64,000 nt of DNA from Cavenderia fasciculata (GCF_000203815.1 NW_004457737.1:558001-622000); one strand, 5' to 3'; positions 1 to 12,888 are shown, numbered from the stretch's first letter. Notes: a model not told the origin generated them from the sequence alone. Numbers and translations: made by a program.

Positions 1-210
1 GAAATGGATACTTTATATGAAAATCAATTAATGAATAATAACAATAATAATAACAATCAAAATACTAATACTAATAATAATAATACTAACAATATAAAAA
101 ATAATAATAAGAATAATAATAATTCATCACCACCCATGACAGGAGGTTATTCACCAAAATCAAATAGAAAAGTGGAGTTGGATTGGGATACTTTGGATAA
201 CTTTAGATAG
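1..210 (+). CDS. 3' end of an Asn-rich protein (partial)
   Basis: The frame is open from the left edge to a TAG at 208-210, so only the last ~69 residues of a gene beginning outside the window are present. What is visible is a low-complexity Asn/Thr run (an N-run followed by NT/NN repeats, typical of dictyostelid proteins), then a short non-repetitive tail with SPPMTGGYSPKS and a final DWDTLDNFR. The tail looks conserved (acidic and aromatic) but I do not recognise the family. Its 3' end lies only ~47 bp from the tail fragment on the other strand, so the two transcription units are convergent. The function is unknown. Confidence 0.6.
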   Translation, partial: EMDTLYENQLMNNNNNNNNQNTNTNNNNTNNIKNNNKNNNNSSPPMTGGYSPKSNRKVELDWDTLDNFR

Positions 211-256
211 GTAGGTCTATCATATAATATTAATAATAAATAAAAATTAAGTTTGT

Positions 257-500
257 TTATTTATTTGGTTTGTAATAATTTACCAGCCATTCCAATGATT
301 TAAACATACGGATTCCGATGAGCTTCACTCGTTCGAACACTGATGTCGAGCAAAGGACGAGGGTTTGGTAATAACATGTTATTTGGGCCAAGTATTGTTT
401 ATTGCCGGCTATTTGAATATTGACATTGTCCAATTCAAGTAATTCATCCATATCTTTTAATGGATATTTAATATGCTTGGGATTCCAATTGAGCATAGTT
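257..500 (-). pseudogene. Orphan C-terminal fragment of a FNIP-repeat protein
   Basis: This minus-strand stretch encodes HIKYPLKDMDELLELDN and then diverges. That matches the conserved tail of the FNIP kinase just upstream (VKYPLVKMDKLFKLDNDNIH) and of the fragment at 4975-5290. It has no FNIP repeats, no kinase part and no convincing start of its own, and the residues after the shared motif do not follow the other two copies. I read it as a decayed duplicate of the 3' end of the neighbouring gene. It could instead be an extra terminal exon used by alternative splicing, but the upstream gene already has an in-frame stop at 527. Confidence 0.45.
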
Positions 501-526
501 ATTTTAAAGTAATTTTATTTATTTAT

Positions 527-3500
527 TTATTTGGGTTGTTGTTCAATGTCTTGTTCAGTTGGAACAGGAATAAATCTTATATTCAAATATTGATGATCAT
601 GTTCAAACATTTGATGAATATTATCATTGTCCAATTTAAATAACTTATCCATTTTCACCAATGGATATTTTACGTGCAGAGTATAGTTTTGTTTGAGTTG
701 TTTTTTTAGAAAAGACTTTTCGATTTGATAAAATAGATGTTCATATTTAGATGCTTGAACAAATGATATGACGCTGACATCTTTTAAATCTATTTTGAAT
801 AAAATGCCAAGGTAATTTCTTTTCCAAGATAACACATTATTTTCTCTAAATAGATATAGAAAGATCTATTAGTACCTTTAGATTCCAGATAGCAGTTAAT
901 AAAACATACGTATTGATTTCACCGATTCCAAAACATTTTTCACCAATTGTCAATATGATTTTAGAATGCATGTGAATATTGGTAAATGAATTGAGAGTGC
1001 TGATCGAATGAACATTTCCTCTACCTGTGTGGTAAATATTAATGTGTTTGATGTCAATTTCGTTATCGATAACTTTTGCAAAGATATCAAATTCGTGATT
1101 GATAACTTTTGGAAAGATATTATACTGTTTCTCTTTATTCCAAATATCTGTGGTAATGTTGATAATGGGCATTTGGACATCCGATTGTTTTGATTTGAGT
1201 CTGAAATAATATGGAGGATTCTTCAATTGGGAAAGATTGATTCGTTGATTGAATGATCGACCAAAAACAATCGCTTTTAAACTTCCTCCTAAAGTAGTGC
1301 TATCCAATGGACTATTAAATGATGGTCCAAATATTAAAGTTTCAACACTAACAGGGATGTCAAGATAACCGATAGGTTGATTAAACTTTCCAAACAACTT
1401 TAACTTTAAAAGTGTTGGTGGAAGCAATGCTCTAAGAGGACTGTTGAACTCTCCATCGAATATTAATTCTATGGCATCTGGGTCGATCTTTCTGTTGTCA
1501 ATTAAGAATGGCGCTGTAATTTTCTGTGTGTATGGGCCGACATCTTCAACAGTCAAATCATCATTGGGTGAAAGACGATCTTGATGAGTTGCAATTAATA
1601 GTTCCTTGACAAATCGAATCAAAGCATCTGAATACCGGAGTGATGATATTTTAACCAGATCAACATTAAAGTTACCATTTTTATGATTCTCTACAAATTC
1701 ATTCCTGTTTGCAATGTCGTCTGGATGACTATAATATAGGATGGAATAGTACTATTGTTAATAAATGGGACAAAGGAGATGTATGACTATTATTTTTACC
1801 ATGAAAGTAATTTGAGAAGAGTACATCCAAGAGAATAGACATCGCTTTTAGAGTAATATTGTTTTTGTTTTGATTCCTAAAAAGATTTATAAACAATTAT
1901 TATAGTTTCAATTTTTATAGGGTCTAGAGGTTTAACATACAGGTGAGTAATATCCTCGTGTTCCACGTGCATTTGTGAGAAGCGTAATTGGGGAAACACT
2001 ACTCTCATTTATAGAGTGATTTTCGTTATTAACTATCATGATTGTTTGAGCATTCTGGTTCTGGGGCTGATTTGCATCAACAATGAAATGGCTAGAACAT
2101 CCAAAATCACCAAGTACAATTTTACCATCTTCCCCAATAAAAAGATTGAGTGGTTTGATATCGAGATGTGCAATCTTGTGATGTGATAGTTTTTCGAGTA
2201 TTAGGGTCAATCTTTCAATATAATTCCATATATGCCTCTCTTTAATATATTTGAAATCTTGTTGAACCTTTCTATGATTTTTTTTGATTTTTATCGTGTT
2301 ATTCCTTTAATTATACAGAATTGGGATATTAATTCATTAAAATAGAGCAACTAAATTGACTTACCTTTTGATTTTGTATTGACATAATTGGTCGAGATCA
2401 CCACCTTGATAATAAAGAGTCAATATACAATATTTGAGTTCGTCTGTCTTGTCCTCATGGTCTTTGTATTGGACAAACATATCATCGTTCAAGAATAGCT
2501 TCATGCACTTGACTTCAAATTGAGCTCTATCATGTATTGATTTACTTTTAGAGTAATCCATTTCTTTGTAAACATACTACATAAAATATTGAATTTGGTT
2601 AGAATGAGTTGATTCATTTTTCTTTAATTTACATACCAATACTCTGGAAGACTCTGATAAAACTAGAAATACTTTGTTGGCTGTATATGGATATGGATAT
2701 AATTTGAAATATTTGTTGTTGTTGACTGTAACATATTCTGTCTGACTGATGGGGTATGTCAAAACATATTTTGGATCGCGATTGATAGAGTTGGGATTTG
2801 ATTGTAAATTCGTATTTGATTGGGTTGTTTGATTGGAAAAACATTTAGCTATATCGATATCACTAGGTGACGAGCGAGTGGTTGTAAAGATGATCGACCC
2901 TATTTTCGATGGAAGCTTTACAAGGCCATTGAGTCCTATCCTAATATAGTTTTTCGAAACTTGGATTGATTGCTTGAAATCACACAAGATTGTGGTGGAA
3001 TCTCCACCTCGAATGTTAAATGTCAATGACTGCATTGATTGTGGCAATACTCCAAAAGATATGGGTTGATCATAGTGTCGATTTAAAGTTAACGATTGTA
3101 ATGATGATGGTAATACTCCAATGGATATTGCTTGATTATATCTATCACCAAATGTCAATGATTGTAATGATGTTGGTAATACTCCAGGTGATAGGGGTTG
3201 AATAAAGTAATTGCCAAACACCAATGATTGTAATGATGATGGTAATACTCCTCGAGATAAGGGCTTATTGTAATAATAAAACTCCAATGATTGTAATGAT
3301 GATGGTAATTCTCCAACTGATAGAGGTTGATCATTTCTATAACGAAGTTTCAGTGATTGTAATGATGATGGTAATACTCCAACTGATAGAGGTTGATCAT
3401 TACTATAACTAAGTTTCAGTGATTGTAATGATGATGGTAGTACTCCAGTTGAAAGGAATCGTTTTTGGTCAAGTTCCAATGATTGTAATGATGATGGTAA

Positions 3501-4775
3501 TACTCCAATTGATATTTCTTGGTTAAAGCCATAACCAAAAGTCAATGATTGTAATGTTGATGGCAATACTCCAATTGATGGTTGATTGAATTCACTACCA
3601 AACGTCAATGATTGTAATGTTGATGGAAGTACTCCAATGGATATTGGTTGATTAAATCTATCACCAAACGTCAATGATTGTAATGATGTTGGTAATGCTC
3701 CAACTGATATTGGTTGGTTGTACTCCCGACCAAATGTCAATGATTGCAATGATGACGGAAATACTCCAATTGGTATTGGGTGATTATATTCCCAAAAAAA
3801 TGATTGTAACGATGATGGTAATACTCCAATTGATAGAGGTTGCTCATAGAATCTTCCCAGTGTCAATGATTTTAATGATGATGGTAATACTCCAACTGAT
3901 AATGGTTGACGATAACCATCACCAAATACCAGTGATTGTAATGTTGATGGTAATACTCCAACTGAAATTGGTTGATCATAGTGCCATCCAAATGTCAATG
4001 ATAGTAATGACGATGGTAATACTCCAACTGATAATGGTTGACGATAACCATCACCAAATACCAGTGATTGTAATGTTGATGGTAATACTCCAACTGAAAT
4101 TGGTTGATTATAGTGCCATCCAAATGTCAATGATAGTAATGACGATGGTAATACTCCAACTGATAGAGGTTGGTTATAGTTATCTCCTAATGTCAATGAT
4201 TGTAATGATGATGGTAATACACCAACTGATATTGCTTGATTATAACTAACTGATATTGCTTGATTATAACGATCATCAAATGTCAATGATTGTAATGATG
4301 ATGGTAATACTCCAACTGATATTGCTTGATTATATTCATTACCAAACACCAATGATTGTAATGATGATGGTAATACTCCAACTGGTATTTCTTGATTATA
4401 ACTATCACCAAATGTCAATGATTGTAATGACGATGGTAATACTCCATCTGATATTGCTTGATTATAACTATCACCAAACGTCAATGATTGTAATGTTGAT
4501 GGCAGTGTTCCAACTGATATTGCTTGATTATAACTATCACCAAATGTCAGCGATTGTAATGATTCTGGTAGTACTCCAACTGATATTGGTTGATTATAAC
4601 CATCACCAAATGTCAATGATTGTAATGTTGGTGGTAATACACCAACTGATATTGGTTGATTATAGCTATCACCAAACGTCAGCGATTGTATTGTTGATGG
4701 TAGTGCTCCAGGCAATAGCAACATATCATAAATAATCAATGAATGAGCTTCTATTTGATTATTATCTGTATCCAT
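527..4775 (-). CDS. FNIP-repeat serine/threonine protein kinase (fnk-like)
   Basis: Six exons keep phase: 4775-2637, 2576-2365, 2271-1941, 1876-1800, 1728-910 and 845-527 (about 1298 residues). Residues 1-~640 are some 27 FNIP repeats of ~22 residues (pattern LPSSLQSLTFGDSYNQPIS). Splicing at 2636/2577 joins VFLVLSESS to YVYKEMD, creating the subdomain II lysine (~K717). Then follow HLDIKPLN (catalytic Asp ~821), GDFG (~839) and GTRGYYSPE (activation-segment end). The glycine loop is poor. A second, degenerate set of FNIP-like repeats and a conserved tail (HIxYPLxxMDxLFxLDN) follow the kinase. D. discoideum has a family of FNIP-repeat kinases (fnkA and relatives), and this looks like a member with repeats on both sides of the kinase. 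The substrate is unknown. The motifs suggest an active enzyme, though the degenerate nucleotide loop leaves some doubt. Confidence 0.8.
3006..4710 (-). repeat. Tandem FNIP coding repeats (~66 nt unit)
   Basis: Within exon 1 of the FNIP kinase a ~66-nt unit recurs about 25 times (on the + strand GTCAATGATTGTAATGATGA followed by a GGTAATACTCC core). Units have diverged by point changes, a few are shortened, and one (around 4231-4262) is partly duplicated. The unit encodes one FNIP/LRR-like repeat. The array leaves a long open frame on the opposite strand which is only a shadow. Confidence 0.85.
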
Positions 4776-4974
4776 TATTTTTTTAACATTTAAATACTAA
4801 GTAGGCTTGTGTTCGAAGCTAATGATAAATGTCCTCACACAAAAGATGATGAGGTGTCATCACCTTTAAAAAATCTCACTCATTTTTTTAATTTTTTTTT
4901 TGAAGTTCGAATACGAAAAAATGCCAACCGTTTTTTATTTTTGTATTTATTTAATTTATTGTCCAATGTCTTGT

Positions 4975-5290
4975 TCAGTTTGCAATGGGAATAAATCTTA
5001 TATTCAAATATTGATGACCATGTTCAAACATTTGATGAATATTGTCATTGTCCAATTTAAATAATTCATCCATATCTTTTAATGGATATTTAATATGCAT
5101 GGTGTTGTCTGTTGGATCTAATTGATTTCTCTCTTTGAATAATGTATTGATAAAATAGATGTGGGTATTTAGATACTTGAACAAATGATATGACACTGAC
5201 ATCTTTTAAATCTATCCTAAATCTAATACCATCATTATACTTACCTTTTCCAATATAACACATTATTTTCTCTATAGACAGATGGATAGA
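4975..5290 (-). pseudogene. Second orphan FNIP-protein tail fragment
   Basis: The minus strand encodes a sequence closely matching the last exon of the FNIP kinase: ENNVLYWK at the 5' side, an intron-like GTAAGT, then FRIDLKDVSVSYHLFKYLN and HIKYPLKDMDELFKLDNDNI ending in a stop at 4975. No repeats or kinase domain lie upstream in the adjacent 1.3 kb, so it cannot be a full gene. It is most simply a relic of a neighbouring FNIP gene whose body was lost. Confidence 0.55.
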
Positions 5291-6613
5291 TAAGATATTT
5301 AGTTCTATTATCTTTCAAAAGGAACAATCCAACAAAATATTTTGTTCACAAAATTTTAAAAAATATGAAATAAATTTTTGGTAACGGCTTTTTTTTTTTT
5401 TCAAACCCAAACAAAGTTAGGAAGTTCGAAGGCCAATTGAATTTTTTTATTTTTTTTTGATTTTCTTCTCCTCTCTGTGAATTATTATTATTATTATTAT
5501 TGCAAAGAGAGTCGCTACGATTAGAGAGAGAGTTTGATATTTATATAGATATAGATATATAGCAATACAGAGTATACATCGATCATCCACTGCCCAAACA
5601 GATAATATCAGTTACCTCATTCGAGCGTCACATTAAGGTAAAAAGTGAATTTTTATATCAGCAACAAACAAAACAAACCAAAACGGCAAAAGAGGAGGAT
5701 GAAGAGAGAGAAAAAAAAAGTCTTTTCAATTTATTCATCACAATCATCACATGTGACGATTTACAACTACTACTTTGTTGTTGTCAAGATATATATACCT
5801 ACAGAGTCAGAGAGAGAGAGATAGATGTATTACTCAAGGAGGAGAGGAGGGGAAGAGAGTGCGCTATGAGAAGTGTAGTAGCAACTCAATTTTAATTTTT
5901 TTTAATTTTTTTTTAATTTTTTTTTTTTAAATTAAAAATGAACTCTTAGCTAGTTCTCATATCCCAACAGACAACAGATAACAGATCTTAACCATTGTAA
6001 AAATAATTTAGAGATCAAGTACAGACGGTGCTGTGAACTCAATAATTGAATCTGTTGTTGTTGTTGTTGTTGTTGAATGTCGTTGGAGTGGAGTAGAGTT
6101 GTTTTCTAGATTAGATTGAAAGTATCTAAGAAGAAGAAGAAAAGATAAGATAAAGTATATACTATAGTGTTTGTTTTCAAAAGGTGAATATATAGCATAG
6201 TGTAAAATATTTTGTGTTTTATTGTCATAATATATTATATATCACATCTTTTATATTTTGTTTCCATCCAATAGTATCTATAAACAACCTCGCGAAAAGC
6301 TTGAGAGAGCAACTATGGAATAGAATAGAATTAGAATCACAAAACCATTTTCATTATTATTATTATTTTAAAGAAAGAAAGAAAAGAATATTAATTTTCT
6401 CATTATTTATTATTTATTATTTAAATCAACTTTATATAAATTTATATAATGTAATAAACAGTTATCAATCAATCAATCAATATCAACTACTACGTCAACA
6501 CAACATAAAATAGATAATAAAAAAGCAAACTTGGACAACCATAATAATATTATTATTTCCAGCAACAAAATATTTATTAGTTTCCAGGTGTATCAAAAAT
6601 CAAAAATTTGAAC
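5291..6613. other. Gene-free upstream region of the AT-hook gene
   Basis: About 1.3 kb with no supportable gene. It contains homopolymer A/T tracts, GA-rich runs (AGAGAGAG at ~5527, 5700, 5810), a TTG trinucleotide run at ~6054-6075 and short TA runs. It probably holds the promoter and 5' leader of the AT-hook gene. A short open frame at 6214-6513 has no coding character. Confidence 0.5.
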
Positions 6614-8134
6614 ATGGATGTTAAAAACGAAGACATTCAAACATCCCCCACGCCAACTACAACGACTACTGCTTCTGCTGCTGTGGTGACACCCACACCA
6701 CAACCACCACCAACTACAACTACTACTGCTGGTATCATATCTCCCTCTTCAGTAGCTCCATTGGAAAAAGTAGTGTAAGTAACTTACATACTGACAAACA
6801 AACAAAGAGATGGAAGGATAGATCTATCTGCCAACCACCGTGCGTGATGCCAACAAAAAAAAAAATATCATTTTATTTTTTTTGTCCACACACAACCCAT
6901 CCATCCATCCATCCATCCATCCATCCATCCATCCATCTCTAAATACACTCACTTTATAATTATTTATTAATATTAATATTTATTTATTTATTTATTTTAT
7001 TTGACTCTTTAAAGGATGACTGCATATAATACAACATTGCCACCATTGACTTCCAATGGAAATGCAAATGGAAATGGAAATGGAGTAAATACAACAAACG
7101 GATCTGTTGGTATGGGACTGCATTTGAATGGAACTACATCGTTGCCACAACAACAACAACAACAACAAAATGATTATCACAATACTATCTTGTCAACCAA
7201 TCCAAGTCCAACTATCCAACCAATAGCCAGCACCACATCATCTAATACCACTTCGCCAGCCACGTCTACTGCACCCTCGCCTTCATATGTCAACCATCAA
7301 CACGCACCTCCTCCAACCACTCTTAGTAACTTGAACTTGGGAGTCGCCCAAATTAGCCAACAACAACCACAACAACAACCTCAACAACCTCAACAACAAC
7401 AACAACCACCTATTATGGGGTTAGGTATAAACACCAATTTTACACAGACATCTATGCAAAGCCACCATTTGCCACAACCAACAACTACAACTACATCTAC
7501 CACCAACACTAACTTTCACCATCAACAACAACAACAACAACAATATCCCAATATAATTGCACCAACTAGCATTGGCGTTGGTATTACTCCAATGAACCAG
7601 ATATCGGGTCTTGCCATCTTGGCAACGACCAGTACGACATCGACGATGCTTGCCAATCCAATGATGGGCGGCGCCGAAAATAAGAGAAATAGAGGCCGTC
7701 CTCGTAAAAATCCACCCGCCGAACCACGCGATCCCAACCTTCCAAAGCGCAAGCGTGGCAGACCACCCAAATTGGATGACAATGGACAACCACTTCGCAA
7801 TAACCTACAAACTCCCAACGCCAAAAAGAGAGGACGCCCAAAGAAGCAAAAAGACGACGGCATCACCCTTGACGATGTCCTCCAACCAGACACTGACGAA
7901 AAATCAATCATCCGCAATTTCAAGGCACAACGTTCAGATGACAACCAATCACCACAACAATCACCCAGCAGTCCATCATCCTCTGCCACCAACACACCCA
8001 TCCACCAAGCTACCAATTCATTTTCTTTGGGTCGTGGTGCCAACAGCCAAAATAACAGTTTTAGTGAATCAGAGTCGACCGCTGCCGATTTCTCAATCGT
8101 AGTTGATGAATCATTTACTTTACCATCTCAATAA
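6614..8134 (+). CDS. AT-hook DNA-binding protein, Gln/Thr-rich
   Basis: Two exons: 6614-6774 and 7015-8134 (donor GTAAGT at 6775, acceptor AAAG at 7011-7014, phase kept, about 426 residues). The N-terminal half is low complexity (Thr, Pro, Gln, Asn), including several poly-Q runs. Around the middle of exon 2 are three AT-hooks with the RGRP core: KRNRGRPRK, KRKRGRPPK and KKRGRPKK. These bind the minor groove of AT-rich DNA. The C-terminus is Ser/Gln-rich and ends VVDESFTLPSQ. No zinc finger, bromodomain or other catalytic domain is visible, so it is probably a nuclear architectural or transcription factor of HMGA type. The start is chosen as the first ATG that splices in phase and is preceded by an AT-rich leader. 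Confidence 0.8.
6897..6937. repeat. (CCAT)n microsatellite in intron
   Basis: About ten CCAT units lie inside the 240-nt intron of the AT-hook gene, followed by AT-rich sequence and the acceptor. Confidence 0.9.
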
Positions 8135-8768
8135 AATTAACAAACCACAACATCAAATTGTAGAAATCTATCTATTTTTTTTTTGTATTTTCCTTTTGAA
8201 AAAATAAATAAATTAAAAAAAAAATACCTTTAAAAAAAATGATTTTCTACAACCACAACCAATTCGTTCGAAGACGTTTGCGTATTGTGACGACGAATAG
8301 ACTTTGGTTTATTTGAAACAGAATTTAAAAATAGCATAAAACTATCAATGGGCATTGATTTATGGCATTTGATTTTTAATTATTTTGATTTTTTTTTTTT
8401 TTTTTAGCATCACGTGACGAAATCTTTTTGTTGATGGTTTTGTTTGACAAGAATCTGAAGTGTGTTCAACTAAAAAAAAATCAACAACATTAATTAATGT
8501 AAGTTTATAATTTTTTTGTATTATTATTATTACTTACTTACTTTCTTTAGTATTATCTTACTTGCGCTACCCCACTTGCATTGTTTAATTGTACACCCAC
8601 GAAAAATGGGGGGAGCTCACTCCATGAGAGCGTTCAAAAGGATACAAAGAAAAAAATAAAGAAAGAGATCAATTGTAATCGACAAAGGTCATCTCTCAAA
8701 CAATTTTTTTTTTTAGATTTTTTTTTTTTGAAATTATTTTTTATTACAAATTCTTTGATCATCAAGCC
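8135..8768. other. Intergenic stretch, no gene seen
   Basis: This is the 3' flank of the AT-hook gene with AATAAA-like signals near 8203, long T runs (8391-8406, 8706-8730) and a less AT-rich patch at ~8560-8640. The open frame at 8581-8775 is not convincing. I saw no tRNA-like structure. Confidence 0.5.
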
Positions 8769-9597
8769 AAAGTGAAGTTCAAGCCAGGCTAAATTAATTT
8801 TTTTCTTGTATAATTTTATTTTACCAATATTGGACAGAGAGACATCTTTGTATTGAATGAGATATTACTTACTATTATCAACAATAACGTACAATTTATC
8901 AACAACAACAATCAGCACATATACACAATGACATAACTATCAATTCAGATAAGATATGACAGTTAAGTGTTTATAATATAAATAATAATAAGACTGATGA
9001 CACCTATCCTCATTCAACCTCTTCTCATCAATATATCGAGACATCGAACCTTCAATGTGACCGATGAAGAATCATTGAGCCCCCTTAAAAGAGACAACAA
9101 CAAAGATATCAATCAATGATATCATTAAACACCTACAAATAGAAATCATGCTTGGGATATCATCAACATAGACACCATCAAACTGCCAACAACCTACAAT
9201 AATAATAATAATAGCCTATCATACCTTCCCTTCAACAACCACAACATATATATATATATATATATATACCAAAGCCAAACAACATAAAACAAAGCAACAT
9301 CAACAAGCAACCGAAATAATATAGTGATTTATATCGGTATCAGTCGGAGGTGTCGATGCATAGCTATGGCGTGGTGCTGACTGCCATTATTTTGGACTCA
9401 AAGAAATTGGCTTTGATTGATTGATTGATTGTTGGCATCGATCGGTCAATAGATGGGATGGGAATCACTCAAAATGATGTTTAGTCAACCAACTGTCGCT
9501 AAAAGTGACATCATTTAAAAGGTGTGATAAAGTGTATAGTTTGACATTCATAAAGTAAAAGAGAGAGATAATAATAATAGATAAATAATACATCACA
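8769..9597 (+). promoter_or_regulatory. Duplicated upstream region of receptor copy 1
   Basis: Two blocks (8769-8995 and ~9280-9597) are nearly identical to 13042-13275 and ~13535-13856 upstream of the second copy. They include TGATTGATTGATTGTTGGCA, ATCGATCGGTCAATAGATGG and a run ending in ATACATCACAATG at the start codon. Conservation of ~550 bp of noncoding DNA argues that the copies inherited the same promoter. No TATA box can be singled out in such AT-rich DNA. Confidence 0.6.
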
Positions 9598-12514
9598 ATG
9601 TCACATTTAATAGTTAGAGTATCAGCAGTTTTAATGCTTTTATTGTTGATTATTGGTCAAATTCAATGTCAATATGAACCTATCACAGATGTACAAGTTT
9701 GGCCAACTTCAGAAGGAGGGAATGGCCACGGATACATAGGATTATATTCTAATATTCACTCAATCAAAGATGCGGAGAAAAAATGTGAGAGTACAGGTAA
9801 TCGAAATGGTACATTTAAATCATATCTTGTCACACTCGATTCAAAACAAGAATGGGATTTTATTAGAACCAATTTGAGTACAACAGCATGGGTATCTGGT
9901 AAAGACATCGAAGGGAATGGCATTTATTCCTATTCAACTGGACCACAAACTAATCAACCACTATTTAATATGTATACTGGTCAAAGTTGGGGTATGTCTA
10001 TATTTAATAGTACCAACGATTTATAAAATTAATTGTATTTATTATTTTTGTTTTATTAAAGGATATTGTCCATTCCAAGCAGGTTCCCCATCTTTAGCTC
10101 CTGCTGCTGAAGATCAATATATTTACATCACAGGAGGACCAACCTCGAATTTCAAAAATGCTTATGCTAATTATTTTCTTCAAACTGCAATATGTGAAAT
10201 ACAACCAATTTCAGAGGTATCCATTCCATCAATTGGTACAAATGGAGGATCAATAACAATCACAATTCAACATACAAACAATCAACATTACATTTTCCAA
10301 TCCATCCAAACAACTTGAGAAATCATGTCATATAACTCAAACAGATAAAACATCAGTCACTTGTATAGTTCCACCTCTATCTGGATTTCACAATGTAATT
10401 GTACAAGATGCTAGCGGAGTCAAGTCAACACACTATGCATGGCAACCATTTCCACCATTTATTAAAGCTGTCTATCCATCATTCACTGCTAATGGATTGG
10501 TCACACTGATTGGTGATAACTTTGGTGATAACACTAATAATATAGTATTTGTTAATGTTTCAACATCTAATATTACCTGTAATATTATGTTTGTATCATC
10601 AAATCAGATTTTTTGTAGACTCGAATCATCACTTGTTGGAGATACCAAATTGCTTCCCATTTCAATTTCAGTTGGTGGTGTTTATACTCAAACCTATAAA
10701 CCTTATGTTTGTATGTATATATAAATGATTAAATAATAATATTTATAGTTTGATTTAATTCTAATGCAATACTCTTTTTTCAATAGTATGTGACAAACAA
10801 TTCTATTCAACCATTCTATTTGGTGGAGAATATCAAACAGTCAATCAAGTAATGATTGACAAAGTATCAATGGGAGCAACACCAAATGCTCCATATATTG
10901 GTGCAATAGAATCTGAAGAAATGTATAAATGTTTTAGTCAATCATTGAATATCATTGACTACCCTAAATTTAGATTTTGGCAAGGTGTCTCATACAACGG
11001 TAATAATAATCGTTTTACAAGAAATAATGGTCCACTCAAAGGGACACCTTCTCAATTGTATTATTCTGGTAATACTTCAAATATGGATCAGTTAAATAAT
11101 ATTCTATTTAATATTAATGATAGAATGGTAGTGCCATCAGAAGTTGAAAATATTAGTTATTATACACCATTAATTGCATTTAATATAACAGATGCACCGA
11201 TCATCGACAATATTACACGAATTATACCTGGACAAGCATCACAGGTTACAATCAATGGTAATCATTTTGGAAAAGATAGTTCATATGTTTTGATTTCGAT
11301 TCAAGGAAGTCAATGTAAATCACCTCAGTTTATTGAAAACAACTATCAACAAATTACTTGCTCATTGGATAGTGTTGAACCTTATTCAACCGATCTAAAT
11401 TATACTATTACAATTGGAGTTGGTGGAATGCTTACAACCAAAGTTGTATCTCTTGCGAAAGATTGTCTTAACAATTGCTCTTCACATGGCATTTGCAACC
11501 AAACATTTGGGACATGCAAATGTAACAGTGGTCATGAACCCCTATTGGATTGTTCATCGTTGGTTAATCGTAGTCAACTACTCAACACAACCGTTTGGGA
11601 TAACGGAGTGTCTCTTTTATCGACCCATCAAACGATAAGTGGTATTGTTGTCAATTTCACAACCGGTATACAATTCATTCGAGAAATCAATCAAGATAAT
11701 TCAATCATTAAAACGTTATCAATGAACAATATCATTTGGACGCAAGAGGAGGAGAAGACATCTGCCGGTGAATCAATATTTATTCAATCAACCCACTCAA
11801 TTGCATGTTAGAGTAAATCAATACCAAGACACCAACACCACTTCATTTCTTGGTGAGGATATTCAAGTATCACCAAATTCAGTCAAATATCGAATCAAAA
11901 TCATTAATTGGGTATGGTCATCACCAATCAACACGCTGCAGGTGATATTCCATACACAATCAGATTCGGTAGAATTTGACAAGTGTGGCAAGCTAAAAGT
12001 CAGAAGTGATATATCTAGTGGTGACCAAATTATATGGACCAGAGTTCAAGTTGGAAGGACACTTTTAAACTGCAAGATAGCAAGTAGAATGGTTATAGAC
12101 AACTCGACAATCATTCCATCCAAAGTAACACTTCTCACCAACGATGATCCAGTCTCTCAACAAATCTGGAAAAATGGAGGATTCAATATTTTAACGACGT
12201 TCCACATACCCAGATTCTCTCATTCGGTTGAACTCGATCCCGTCTTCAACGCACTCATTCTTGTCGACGACTCCAACTTGCCATATGAGTGTACTGAAGA
12301 GACTACTGATCAATGGACATTTATCATAGTCGCTGTTGTCTTATCGGCTGCACTACTCTCTATTATAATAGTAGTGTTAGTCATTGTATTCATAAAGCGA
12401 CCACCAACAAACAGACCACCACATGGAGAAGCCCCAATTGAAATGGATATAATTACAAGTAATGAAGAAATCAACACCCACCAACAACAACAACAACAAA
12501 ATAATAATAATTAA
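9598..12514 (+). pseudogene. Lectin/IPT-TIG/EGF surface receptor, copy 1 (apparently frameshifted)
   Basis: Exons corresponding to copy 2 are 9598-9991, 10062-10710 and 10787-12514. It has a signal peptide, a C-type-lectin-like N-terminal domain (SYLVTLDSKQEWDFI, WVSGKDIEGNG), IPT/TIG repeats (PPFIKAVYPSFTANG, GDNFGDNTNN), an EGF-like module (CLNNCSSHGICNQ), a transmembrane helix and a short poly-Q cytosolic tail. Compared with copy 2 it lacks 11 nt near 10276 (exon 2, leading to an early stop at 10316-10318) and another 11 nt near 11784 (exon 3). Each shifts the frame. Sequence between and after them is still well conserved, so decay is recent, or the gaps are assembly errors. It belongs to the dictyostelid IPT/TIG cell-surface families that include Tgr and ComC proteins. 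If intact it would act at the plasma membrane in recognition or adhesion. Confidence 0.65.
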
Positions 12515-12888
12515 TATTAATAATCAATAATATCAATAATAATGTGTGCCTAATATAATAAATTATATTGTCAAAAAATAATAATAATAGATAACCGTTT
12601 GATCAAAATATTATTATATGATAAATATTAATATTTATTTATGAATTGAAATTGTTGAGGGGTTTTACATACATTTTAATAATTTAGGTATTGTGTGTTT
12701 AAAAGATAACTGAATATTTAGTTGATCATTGAGATTGACAACACCATCCTGTTTAACCATCAGGATCAATGTTGTTGTCAATCAGTATAGTGACAATCTA
12801 GAAATAAGAAATCATTTATATTGATGATGGCCATTGAAATATAATATTATGAAAATCGTTGATTTATTTAATTTGATATATATATGTT

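Noticed and set aside
3674-4735. Long plus-strand frames opposite the FNIP array
   Set aside because: Pure reflection of the 66-nt coding repeats (monotonous MVILQL-type repeats); the minus strand carries the real domains.
6214-6513. 99-codon frame upstream of the AT-hook gene
   Set aside because: AT-driven composition (Ile/Tyr/Asn rich), no motif, lies in the presumed 5' leader.
8581-8775. 64-codon frame before the duplication unit
   Set aside because: Runs through poly-T and into the repeat boundary; composition of phenylalanine/lysine runs, no homology.
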